From Tannerellaceae bacterium (GTDB taxonomy: Bacteria; Bacteroidota; Bacteroidia; Bacteroidales; Tannerellaceae), in contig JAITAD010000034.1 of NCBI GenBank assembly GCA_031284275.1, forward strand, positions 1 to 7,899: a stretch of 7,899 bases of DNA, written 5' to 3'. The notes beneath the pieces were generated by a model. That model saw only the letters and a program-made list of their open reading frames with translations, was not told the DNA's origin and did not search any database. Below are positions 1-7,003 of the stretch, piece by piece. Positions within the stretch are counted from its first letter, which is position 1; every line of letters begins with the position of its first letter. The position numbers were made by a program, and so were the translations under genes.

Positions 1-92
<92 letters not shown>

Positions 93-101
93 CCAATAAC
101 C

Positions 102-135
102 AACGAGCCGTCCTTATCATTAAGGACGGCTCGTT
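102..135. terminator. Perfect 15-bp hairpin, probable bidirectional terminator between 5S rRNA and prfC
   Basis: Positions 102-116 (AACGAGCCGTCCTTA) are an exact inverted copy of 121-135, with a four-base TCAT loop. The hairpin starts about 10 bases after the 5S rRNA end and lies 5 bases beyond the prfC stop codon, so it can serve both converging transcripts. On the + side it is followed by a modest T-rich tract (TTTATTCTCTTTC). On the - side there is no clear U-run. Perfect pairing and placement between two 3' ends support termination. Efficiency in each direction is inferred. Confidence 0.8.
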
Positions 136-140
136 CAGGT

Positions 141-1568
141 TTATTCTCTTTCGGATGTGAAATGGAAGCGGAGGGTAGGAAAATCCTGCCGGGCAGCGTC
201 AAGGAGGTAAGGAGTCGAAGCGAGGAAAACGTCGCGATGTTCCTTATCGTATGCCATGTACTGCGCTTTACGGAGTCGAAAAGTGGCCAAGTCGTTTTCA
301 GGGCCTTCGACCCAACTTGCCTTGTAAAGGGAAATGGGTTCCCATCGGCAAGCGGCGCCATACTCGTGCAGGAGCCGGTGTTGGATGACTTCGAATTGGA
401 GTTGGCCGACGGTGCCGATGATACGCCGTCCGTTCTGCCGGTGGATGAATTGTTGTGCGACGCCTTCGTCCATGAGTTGGCTGATGCCTTTGGCGAGTTG
501 TTTGGATTTCATGGGGTCAGCGTTTTCGATGTATTTGAATAGTTCGGGGGAGAAACTGGGGAGGCCGCGGAAATGGAGTTCCGGGCCTTCGGTGAGCGTA
601 TCTCCGATTTTAAAGACACCGGTGTCGGGCAGACCGATGACATCGCCGGCATAGGCTTCGTCGACGGTCTCCTTGCGTTGTGCCATGAAGGCTGTGGGAG
701 CAGTGAAACGGAGGTCTTTACCGAGACGGACATGGCGGTAAACGGCATTGCGAAGGAAACGGCCGGAGCATACTTTGACGAAGGCGATGCGTGAGCGATG
801 GTTGGGATCCATATTGGCGTGTATCTTGAAGACAAAGCCGGTGAAGGTCGGCTCATCGGCAGTCACGGTGCGTTCGAGGGCCGATACGGGACGCGGCGCG
901 GGAGCGATGCGGACGAGGGTATCAAGGAGTTCTCTGACACCGAGGTTCTTCAAAGCAGATCCGAAGAAAGTGGGAGCAAGGTCGGCAGCAAGGTATGCGT
1001 CGAGGTCGAAAGCAGGGTACATCTCGGTCATGTCGCCGAAGCCGGAGAGGCCTTCGACGGGAGGCGCCGGAGGGGGGCAGACGGCGATATGCAGCTCGGT
1101 TTCGATTTGGTCGAGGAGTTCGAAAGCGTCTCGTCCGGGGCGATCCATCTTGTTGATGAAGACGATGATAGGGGTGCGGCGCATACGGCATACGTCCATG
1201 AGGCGGCGTGTCTGCTGTTCGACACCCTTGGCGGCGTCGATGACAACAACGGCGCTATCAACGGCGGTGAGGGTACGGAAAGTATCTTCGGCGAAATCCT
1301 GATGGCCGGGGGTATCGAGGATGGTGACTTTACGTCCGTCGTAGTCGAAAGCCATGACGGAGGTGGCGACGGAGATGCCTCGTTGGCGTTCGATGTCCAT
1401 CCAGTCGGAAGTGGCGGTGCGGCGTATCTTGTTGGATTTGACGGCTCCGGCGACGTGTATGGCTCCGCCGAAGAGGAGGAGTTTCTCGGTGAGGGTGGTC
1501 TTTCCTGCGTCGGGGTGGCTGATGATGGCAAAAGTTCGTCGTCGATTGATTTCTTCTTGGTAATCCAC
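141..1568 (-). CDS. prfC: Peptide chain release factor 3 (RF3), with shortened G domain
   Basis: RF3 is a translational GTPase that removes RF1/RF2 from the ribosome after peptide release; it is cytoplasmic. With the GTG start at 1568 (475 residues) the motifs are: G1 SHPDAGKT at 17-24, G2-region RGIS at 63-66, G3 DTPGH at 85-89, G4 NKMD at 139-142, and G5 GSA at 203-205. Domains II and III follow, including FTGFVFKIHANMDPNHR and the VGQLQFEV segment. The GTG is preferred because it lies just after the rfbD stop and leaves an N-terminus (DYQEEINRRRTFAII) like other RF3s. A TTG at 1619 in the same frame would add 17 residues and overlap rfbD by 46 bp. E. coli RF3 is 529 residues; the difference falls almost entirely between G4 and G5, where about 50 residues are missing. 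It is probably cotranscribed with rfbD. Identity is secure; the start is less so. Confidence 0.95.
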   Translation of the reverse strand: MDYQEEINRRRTFAIISHPDAGKTTLTEKLLLFGGAIHVAGAVKSNKIRRTATSDWMDIERQRGISVATSVMAFDYDGRKVTILDTPGHQDFAEDTFRTLTAVDSAVVVIDAAKGVEQQTRRLMDVCRMRRTPIIVFINKMDRPGRDAFELLDQIETELHIAVCPPPAPPVEGLSGFGDMTEMYPAFDLDAYLAADLAPTFFGSALKNLGVRELLDTLVRIAPAPRPVSALERTVTADEPTFTGFVFKIHANMDPNHRSRIAFVKVCSGRFLRNAVYRHVRLGKDLRFTAPTAFMAQRKETVDEAYAGDVIGLPDTGVFKIGDTLTEGPELHFRGLPSFSPELFKYIENADPMKSKQLAKGISQLMDEGVAQQFIHRQNGRRIIGTVGQLQFEVIQHRLLHEYGAACRWEPISLYKASWVEGPENDLATFRLRKAQYMAYDKEHRDVFLASTPYLLDAARQDFPTLRFHFTSERE

Positions 1569-1573
1569 AGGAT

Positions 1574-2440
1574 TCAGGTTTTTATTCGGGTGATGGCCTG
1601 CAAGAGGGGTTCTTCCCAATGATGGCCTTCAATACCGTAGGTTTGCTTGATTTTGGTTTTACTGAGGACACTGTAAGCGGGGCGAACGGCAGGCGTGGGG
1701 TAATCCTTAGTCTCAATGGGATGTACGCGGCAGGGGAGATCGGCGAGTTGGATAATCTTACGGGCGAAGTCGTACCAACTGCAGACGCCGTCGTTGCTGT
1801 AATGGTAAATACCGGAGACAAAGGGGCTGCGCAGGATGGTGTGTATGGCATCGGCGAGATGAGGGGCGTAAGTAGGAGTACCGACCTGATCGCTGACGAC
1901 GTTGATATCGCTTCGTTCCCTTCCGAGTCGCAGCATGGTGCGGAGGAAATTGTTACCGACTTCGGAATACAACCATGCGGTACGGATGATAACGGCGGGT
2001 ACGCCTATGTCTTGCAATGCCTGCTCGCCGGCGAGCTTGGTGCGGCCATAAGCAGAAAGGGGATGGGTGGGATCGGTTTCAAGATAAGGATGAGGAGAGA
2101 GGCCATCGAAAACGTAATCGGTGGAAATGTGTATGATACGCCCTCCGACCTCACTCATGGCAATGGCGAGGTTGCGGACGCCGTCGGCGTTGATACGCAT
2201 GGCGTCGGCTTCATCGGCTTCGGCTCGATCGACGGCGGTGTATGCGGCGGCATTGATGACGACCTCAATATGATGGGTAGCGACGTAGCGGCGGACATCA
2301 TCAAGGGAACAGATATCCAAGTCGGGGAGGTCGGTATAGTGGAAACATGCGTTGCCATCGGCTGGGGCCTGCTGTTGCAAGGCTCGGCCTAACTGTCCGG
2401 CGGCGCCGGTAACGGCAATGACGGGAAAGGGGTGGTGCAT
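1574..2440 (-). CDS. rfbD: dTDP-4-dehydrorhamnose reductase (RmlD)
   Basis: The enzyme uses NAD(P)H to reduce dTDP-4-dehydro-L-rhamnose to dTDP-L-rhamnose, the last step in making the activated sugar for surface polysaccharides. The 288-residue length is normal for the family. It is an extended short-chain dehydrogenase: the Rossmann glycine motif TGAAGQLG is at 11-18, NAAAYTAVD at 63-71, STDYVFDG at 106-113, and the catalytic YxxxK pair is Y131/K135 (YGRTK). The family segments DQVGTPT (184-190) and RPAYSVL (253-259) are present. ATG at 2440 places the Rossmann motif at the usual distance. No rfbA, rfbB or rfbC is visible nearby, so the earlier pathway steps must be encoded elsewhere. prfC follows with 5 bases between this stop and its GTG. 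From memory, this rfbD-prfC adjacency occurs in Bacteroides genomes. Confidence 0.95.
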   Translation of the reverse strand: MHHPFPVIAVTGAAGQLGRALQQQAPADGNACFHYTDLPDLDICSLDDVRRYVATHHIEVVINAAAYTAVDRAEADEADAMRINADGVRNLAIAMSEVGGRIIHISTDYVFDGLSPHPYLETDPTHPLSAYGRTKLAGEQALQDIGVPAVIIRTAWLYSEVGNNFLRTMLRLGRERSDINVVSDQVGTPTYAPHLADAIHTILRSPFVSGIYHYSNDGVCSWYDFARKIIQLADLPCRVHPIETKDYPTPAVRPAYSVLSKTKIKQTYGIEGHHWEEPLLQAITRIKT

Positions 2441-2474
2441 AGGGTGAACGTGTGTGTTATCTTTAATGCGCCCG

Positions 2475-2482
2475 CAAAGTAA
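2475..2482 (-). promoter_or_regulatory. Candidate -7 element for rfbD-prfC
   Basis: Read on the minus strand this is TTACTTTG followed by CGGGCGC, close to the Bacteroidetes -7 consensus TAnnTTTG and 34 bases upstream of the rfbD ATG. No convincing TTTG -33 box is visible at the expected distance. The assignment rests on similarity and position only. Confidence 0.4.
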
Positions 2483-2495
2483 CTGATAATTTTTT

Positions 2496-2503
2496 TTCCT
2501 TTG
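2496..2503 (+). promoter_or_regulatory. Candidate -7 element for asd-DUF2851
   Basis: TTCCTTTG, followed by CGCC, differs from the Bacteroidetes -7 consensus TAnnTTTG at one position and lies 34 bases upstream of the asd ATG. A run of seven T precedes the CC. No TTTG -33 box is seen. It is 13 bases from the opposing candidate for rfbD, so the two promoter footprints would overlap. Confidence 0.4.
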
Positions 2504-2537
2504 CGCCTTGTTTTAAACATCTAAGGATTAGAGAACG

Positions 2538-3548
2538 ATGCGGGTAGCGATAGTTGGGGTGAGTGGAGCTGTGGGGCAGGAGTTTTTGCGGGTGCTGGAA
2601 GAACGGCGTTTCCCGATGGACGATTTGGAGCTGTTCGGATCGGCACGTAGTGCAGGGCGTTCCTACGGTTTTCGAGGGAAAAAATATGTGGTGAAAGAAC
2701 TGCGGGACAATGATGACTTTCGAGGGATCGATATCGCTTTCGCTTCGGCAGGGGCAGGAGCATCACGGACATTCGCTTCGGCTATCACCCGTCACGGGGC
2801 GGTGATGATAGACAATTCGAGCGCATTTCGGATGGAAACGGACGTGCCGTTGGTGGTTCCGGAGGTGAATCCTGAGGATGCACTGTCCCGTCCGCGCGGG
2901 GTGATAGCGAACCCGAACTGCTCAACGATACAGATGGTGGTGGCGATGAAGGCGATAGAGGATATCTCGCATATCAGACGGGTATATGTCTCTACTTATC
3001 AGGCTTCGAGTGGGGCAGGGGCGACGGCGATGGTCGAACTGGAAGAACAGCACAGGCAATTGGCATATGGTGCAATGCCGACAGTGGAGAAGTTTGCGTA
3101 CCAATTGGCATTTAACCTGATTCCACAAATCGATGTCTTCACGGAGAATGGTTACACGAAGGAGGAGATGAAAATGTTTCACGAAACACGTAAGATTATG
3201 CACACTGACGTGGCAGTGAGCGCTACGTGTATCCGTGTGCCGGTATTGCGTGCGCACAGTGAGGCGACGTGGGTAGAAACAGACAGGCCGGTAAGTGTCG
3301 AGGAGGCGCGGGCAGCATTCTCTAAGGCCGAGGGCATCGTTCTATTGGACGAGCCGGAGCAGAAGAAGTATCCGATGCCGCTCTTTGCGGCGGGAACAGA
3401 TCCGGTGTATGTGGGGCGTATCCGCAAGGATCTGTGTAACGAACGAGGGCTGACGTTCTGGACGGTGAGCGACCAAATCCGTAAAGGTGCGGCGCTGAAT
3501 GCGGTGCAGATAGCGGAGTATCTGGTCAGGTCGGGAAACGTGCGCTAA
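2538..3548 (+). CDS. asd: Aspartate-semialdehyde dehydrogenase
   Basis: The enzyme converts L-aspartyl-4-phosphate to aspartate 4-semialdehyde with NADPH, the branch point to lysine/diaminopimelate, threonine and methionine. The 336-residue length is typical. The N-terminal nucleotide-binding motif is [14 protein letters not shown] (7-20). The active-site cysteine is C128 in NPNCSTIQ, followed by the [10 protein letters not shown] segment (152-161). The proposed catalytic histidine is H240 in [11 protein letters not shown]. The substrate-phosphate region DNSSAFRM is at 92-99. ATG at 2538 puts the Rossmann motif immediately after the start, and a weak AAGGA lies 10 bases upstream. The DUF2851 gene follows after 22 bases on the same strand, probably in the same transcript. 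No residue I can check is abnormal. Confidence 0.97.
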   Translation: MRVAIVGVSGAVGQEFLRVLEERRFPMDDLELFGSARSAGRSYGFRGKKYVVKELRDNDDFRGIDIAFASAGAGASRTFASAITRHGAVMIDNSSAFRMETDVPLVVPEVNPEDALSRPRGVIANPNCSTIQMVVAMKAIEDISHIRRVYVSTYQASSGAGATAMVELEEQHRQLAYGAMPTVEKFAYQLAFNLIPQIDVFTENGYTKEEMKMFHETRKIMHTDVAVSATCIRVPVLRAHSEATWVETDRPVSVEEARAAFSKAEGIVLLDEPEQKKYPMPLFAAGTDPVYVGRIRKDLCNERGLTFWTVSDQIRKGAALNAVQIAEYLVRSGNVR

Positions 3549-3570
3549 ATCGAAAAGGGGGCTGTGTGCG

Positions 3571-4755
3571 GTGGAACGTCTGTTACAATACGTGTGGAAA
3601 CACAAGCTGTATGGAGCTGACGGGCTGACGACAGGTGACGGAACTCCATTGGAGGTGATTGACCCCGGGCTGGCTAACTCGGACGCCGGTCCGGATTTCT
3701 TCAACGCAAAGATTCGCATAGGTAAGGTAACGTTGGCAGGTAATGTGGAGTTGCACTGCCGTGCATCGGATTGGTTTGGGCATCATCATGACAGGGACAA
3801 GGCTTATGATTCGGTGATTTTGCACGTGGTGGGGGATTCGGATGTTGTGGTGCGACGTACTACGGGAGAGGTGATTCCGCAAGTTGTTTTGAACATACCC
3901 GATAAAATACGGGAAAATGCCGCATGGCTGCTATACAGAGATTCGGATATTCCCTGTCTGTCGCGGCTTGGGGAAATCAACCCTGTTGCGCTGACGATGT
4001 GGATGGGGGCGTTACAATGCGAACGCTTGGAGCGTAAAGTGGAGGATGTGTTGGCGTTGTTGGAACACTACGGGGATGATTGGAACGAGATTTTTTACGT
4101 TTTGGTGTCACGCAGCTTTGGCGTTGGAGTGAACAGTATGGCTTTTGAGCTGTTGGCGAAGAGTTTGCCTTGGCGTTGTATTTTGCACCATCGGCACAAC
4201 CGGAGGCAAGTGGAGGCGTTGCTGTTGGGGCAGGCGGGATTAGAAACGGGAGAAGAGTACAGATTTTTGCGGCATAAGTTTGGGTTGCAGCCGGTAGAAG
4301 GATCTCTGTTCCGTACCCTGCGGGTACGTCCGGGGGGCTTTCCGCGACGGCGTATCATACAGTTGGCATCGCTGTGGGTGAAGTATGACATGTTGTTTTC
4401 GCAATTTCTTGAGGCATCGTCACCGGTGGAATTGGCACGCGGATTACAGACGGTGCCGCCACTCGGAGAAGTGTGTACCAACAGTTTGCTAATCAATGCA
4501 GTGGCGCCGATATTATTTGCCTACGGGCGACTGCGGGGGCAGAAAGAGTCCGCCGATAGGGCAGTGGAATTGTTGGAGAGTTTGCCGCCGGAAAAGAATA
4601 GGGTGGTACAACGGTTTACGGAGGCGGGGTTTCGGGTGAAAAACGCCTACGATTCACAGGGGTTGATTCAGTTGAAGCGGGAATATTGCGAACGGCGCAA
4701 ATGTCAGTTCTGTCGTATCGGGGTGGGATTGATGGGCAGGAGTCAGCGGCCGTAA
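3571..4755 (+). CDS. DUF2851 family protein, function unknown
   Basis: This 394-residue protein matches my memory of the Bacteroidota family DUF2851. The N-terminus (MERLLQYVWKHKLY) starts at a GTG, with AAAAGGGGG about 10 bases upstream. The most conserved-looking block is NSDAGPDFFNAKIRI (36-50), then GNVELHCRASDWFGHHHDRD (57-76) and AYDSVILHVVG (78-88). Later segments typical of the family are LRVRPGGFPRRRIIQLA (250-266) and LINAVAPILFAYG (307-319). The C-terminus holds C373, C378 and C381 in a C-x4-C-x2-C cluster. No signal peptide or membrane segment is evident, so it is probably cytoplasmic. The P41-D42...E60-x-H62 spacing resembles a PD-(D/E)xK nuclease core, which is my inference rather than an assigned function. 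It sits 22 bases after asd. Its last 13 bp overlap the end of the convergent DUF4270 gene. Confidence 0.85.
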   Translation: MERLLQYVWKHKLYGADGLTTGDGTPLEVIDPGLANSDAGPDFFNAKIRIGKVTLAGNVELHCRASDWFGHHHDRDKAYDSVILHVVGDSDVVVRRTTGEVIPQVVLNIPDKIRENAAWLLYRDSDIPCLSRLGEINPVALTMWMGALQCERLERKVEDVLALLEHYGDDWNEIFYVLVSRSFGVGVNSMAFELLAKSLPWRCILHHRHNRRQVEALLLGQAGLETGEEYRFLRHKFGLQPVEGSLFRTLRVRPGGFPRRRIIQLASLWVKYDMLFSQFLEASSPVELARGLQTVPPLGEVCTNSLLINAVAPILFAYGRLRGQKESADRAVELLESLPPEKNRVVQRFTEAGFRVKNAYDSQGLIQLKREYCERRKCQFCRIGVGLMGRSQRP

Positions 4756-6173
4756 CGAGTGGCGGTGATGGGGAGGTGGGTGACGGCGGTATCTTTGCGG
4801 AGAGTGAGTGCGGAGGGGTAATGGTAATGCGTTAGGGCAGAGGTATAAAGGGTGTTGTAGGATACTTGGGTTTGCCGATTGACGGGGATAAGGGCGAGGC
4901 GAAGGTCGGAGTCGGCCGGGGCCTGTTCAAAATGCTGCTTGACGATTCCGGAGATGTTCATGGGGGTGTAAGTGGTAGTGGGAGTAGAGGAATAAGAACT
5001 GTAAGTGGTGACACTGTATTGGTAAGTAGCAGTAGTGGAATTGTAGGTGTAGAGGTAAGCGGTCCGGTTGTCTTCAATACGTCCGTTTTCGAAGAAAGTG
5101 GTGATGGAGTCTTCGGGGAGAAGGAGAAGATAAGGAGGGTAGGGAAGGTCGTAAGGATCATCACGGAAAGGCATGGGAGTTGGCTCGAAAGGGACGTTGT
5201 TGAGAATACGGTCGCCGAGCAGGTCGTGCATAGCCGTAGTGGGGAGAGTGATGCGGGTGTAGAGGCCTGCAGGGGTCTTGAGGTAGGTGAAATCGGCATT
5301 ATCGGTAAGGAGGGTCTCCATGCCGATATGTTCGGCACGGTTGAGTTGAAGGACTTCGCGAGTGACGCTGAAACGTTCACCACCGTTAACGAGCGAGTCT
5401 TGCCCGTCGCTGCCGGTGACGGCATAGCGGTAGTAGATGTTGAGGTAGGAGAGGTCGATGCGGATGATGTTTCCGGCGCCGAAATCGGTAGTGATATAGA
5501 GGCCGGGGAGGAATCGGTTGAAAGCGTCTTGCGAGGCGAAAGAAGAGGGGTTATTCAGAGTTTCGTCGTAAAAATCCTGACCGAACTTGTGAGGAAGGCG
5601 TATATTGATCTGCGGGTAAAAAGTGTAGGAGCTGTCGGCGTCCTTATAATAGCGGATACTGTCGGGGACGGTACAGTCGAAAGGAGTGTAGACATGGGAG
5701 CCGAGTGGTTGGGAGAAGTTACAATAGTCGGCAGGGTTGATGTTGGTGTAGAAATTGCGTTCGAGTGGCCGATCGACGGCGAAGACTTGTGCACGCATGG
5801 GGGCAAGGGAATCGCCGACCCAACTTTCATAGTAGAGGCGCAATTCGACGGAGTCGATAAGTCCTTTGTAGGGGGTATTGGTGAAACGGAAGTCGGCGGG
5901 GCAGTAGAATTGGCAAATGTAGTCGGCTTGAAGGTCGCCCAAAAGGGGATCGTAGAGGCGTCCCAAAAGGCCGGCGGTGGTACGGGCATAGACAGAGTCG
6001 AGGGGGGCAGTGATGGCCTCAAAGCGGAAATCGTTGATGATACTGACGTCGGCACGGTCTTCGCCGGCTTGTATGGAGGTGCCGACACGGGTCCACTCGT
6101 CATCGCAGGCGGTGGTAACGAAGGTGAGGGTGGCGGCTGACAGGCAGAGCAAGTTATGCCAGAAGTTGTTCAT
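4743..6173 (-). CDS. DUF4270 family lipoprotein, probably surface-exposed
   Basis: Starting at ATG 6173 the protein has 476 residues and a short hydrophobic N-terminus (NNFWHNLLCLSAATLTFVTTA) ending at C23, a plausible lipoprotein cleavage site. The residues after the cysteine are DDEW; acidic residues at this place are known to direct lipoproteins to the outer surface in several Bacteroidetes. The next region, with VGTSI and repeated short beta-prone segments such as DSVELRLYYESW, resembles DUF4270, a Bacteroidota family without an established function. A Ser/Thr/Tyr-rich stretch covers about residues 380-410. Seven D(S/T)(A/I/L/V/M/T) tripeptides could be O-glycosylation sites. The upstream open frame extends 41 codons further inside the preceding gene, but only the 6173 start gives a signal peptide. 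It overlaps the synthase-like gene by 20 bp, suggesting translational coupling. Confidence 0.85.
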   Translation of the reverse strand: MNNFWHNLLCLSAATLTFVTTACDDEWTRVGTSIQAGEDRADVSIINDFRFEAITAPLDSVYARTTAGLLGRLYDPLLGDLQADYICQFYCPADFRFTNTPYKGLIDSVELRLYYESWVGDSLAPMRAQVFAVDRPLERNFYTNINPADYCNFSQPLGSHVYTPFDCTVPDSIRYYKDADSSYTFYPQINIRLPHKFGQDFYDETLNNPSSFASQDAFNRFLPGLYITTDFGAGNIIRIDLSYLNIYYRYAVTGSDGQDSLVNGGERFSVTREVLQLNRAEHIGMETLLTDNADFTYLKTPAGLYTRITLPTTAMHDLLGDRILNNVPFEPTPMPFRDDPYDLPYPPYLLLLPEDSITTFFENGRIEDNRTAYLYTYNSTTATYQYSVTTYSSYSSTPTTTYTPMNISGIVKQHFEQAPADSDLRLALIPVNRQTQVSYNTLYTSALTHYHYPSALTLRKDTAVTHLPITATRYGR

Positions 6174-6963
6174 AGAGGTTGTCGTAAGCATCAAAGGGGT
6201 CTTCGGTGTCTTGATAAGGGAGGAAAGGTTTGCCGGAAGCCTGAATATAGTCGGCCAATTCGGGGTGTATATGCTTGCTACCCTGCACAACAGCATCGGA
6301 GAAGTCGATGGCTAACTTATTGATGGCAATGAAATCGGCACGTTTGACGAGTTCGGTGAGGTCTTCCTTGCAAGCGTGGTCGGCGAGGAGCTTGTCGGTC
6401 AAATGTGGGGAGAGCGGGGTGTCAAAGGGGTTATCGTAAACGGAATAGACAATGCGCGCAGCGTGCAGGCATGGGTCATTGACATACATGCGGCGAAGAT
6501 AGAGGGGGGTCAGGGAGGCAAACCAACCGTGGCAGTGGACGAGATCGGGGATCCATCGGAGTTTTTTGATGGTCTCCAAGGTGCCACGGACGTAGAAGAT
6601 GCTGCGCTCGTCGTTGTCGTCATAAGTTTCGCCGGTCTCAGAACAGACATCGCCCTTACGCTTGAAAAGGTCTTCATTATCAATGAAATACACCTGCATG
6701 CGCGCAGATTGTATGGAGGCGACTTTGATGGTGAGAGGATGGTCTACGTCACTGATTACAAGGTTCATGCCGGAGAGTCGTATAACTTCGTGAAGCTGGT
6801 TGCGACGGTCATTAACGGCACCAAACTTGGGCATGAAAGTACGTATCTCTTTTCCTCTCTCCTGAATAGCTTGGGGCAACGCTCGACAGAGTGAGGATAT
6901 GGGGCTTGCGGGAAGATACGGAGTAATCTCTTGCGCCACGAATAAAACTCTCTTCGCTTCCAT
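6154..6963 (-). CDS. Glycogen/starch synthase N-terminal-domain protein (GT5-like), likely not a canonical synthase
   Basis: The 269-residue protein aligns with the N-terminal domain of GT5 glycogen synthase but ends where the C-terminal nucleotide-binding domain should begin; E. coli GlgA is about 477 residues. The N-terminus EITPYLPASPISSLCRALPQA (12-32) aligns without gaps to the E. coli segment that contains KTGGL. PASPI (18-22) stands in that place, so the ADP-glucose-contacting lysine is a proline. The HDWH motif region reads VHCHGWF (142-148). The segment GKEIRTFMPKFG (37-48) and the stretch around NQLHEVIRLSGMNL (55-68) match what I remember of Bacteroides homologues, so this is a family form rather than a local truncation. 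ATG at 6963 gives the expected start and fits a promoter just upstream. It may have a regulatory or carbohydrate-binding role. It is cotranscribed with the overlapping DUF4270 gene and divergent from panC. Confidence 0.85.
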   Translation of the reverse strand: MEAKRVLFVAQEITPYLPASPISSLCRALPQAIQERGKEIRTFMPKFGAVNDRRNQLHEVIRLSGMNLVISDVDHPLTIKVASIQSARMQVYFIDNEDLFKRKGDVCSETGETYDDNDERSIFYVRGTLETIKKLRWIPDLVHCHGWFASLTPLYLRRMYVNDPCLHAARIVYSVYDNPFDTPLSPHLTDKLLADHACKEDLTELVKRADFIAINKLAIDFSDAVVQGSKHIHPELADYIQASGKPFLPYQDTEDPFDAYDNLYEQLLA

Positions 6964-6985
6964 TCTCTTTCCTTGTAAAGGGTTA

Positions 6986-6993
6986 CAAAGGTA
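6986..6993 (-). promoter_or_regulatory. Candidate -7 element for the synthase-like/DUF4270 operon
   Basis: Read on the minus strand this is TACCTTTG, an exact match to the Bacteroidetes -7 consensus TAnnTTTG, 22 bases upstream of the ATG at 6963. Transcription would start close to the gene with a very short leader. No TTTG -33 box is seen at the expected distance. Confidence 0.55.
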
Positions 6994-7003
6994 ACTATTT
7001 TCT

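Noticed and set aside
2458..2465. TATCTTTA on the plus strand as an extra -7 element for asd
   Set aside because: It lacks the final G of the consensus and lies over 70 bases from the asd start, while a closer candidate exists at 2496.
4312..4328. Short palindrome CGTACCC-TGC-GGGTACG
   Set aside because: It lies within a conserved coding part of the DUF2851 gene (residues LRVRPG), has no T-tract and is short enough to occur by chance.
4866..6140. 424-codon plus-strand open frame, and similar ones at 798-1622, 1619-2392 and 6376-6894
   Set aside because: Each is antisense and codon-aligned to a recognised minus-strand gene, with low-complexity Gly/Val/Glu-rich translation and no recognisable motifs; explained by avoidance of TTA, CTA and TCA codons.
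6174..6296. 41-codon extension of the DUF4270 frame upstream of 6173
   Set aside because: It lies inside the synthase-like gene and would bury the signal peptide; the 6173 ATG gives a proper lipoprotein signal.
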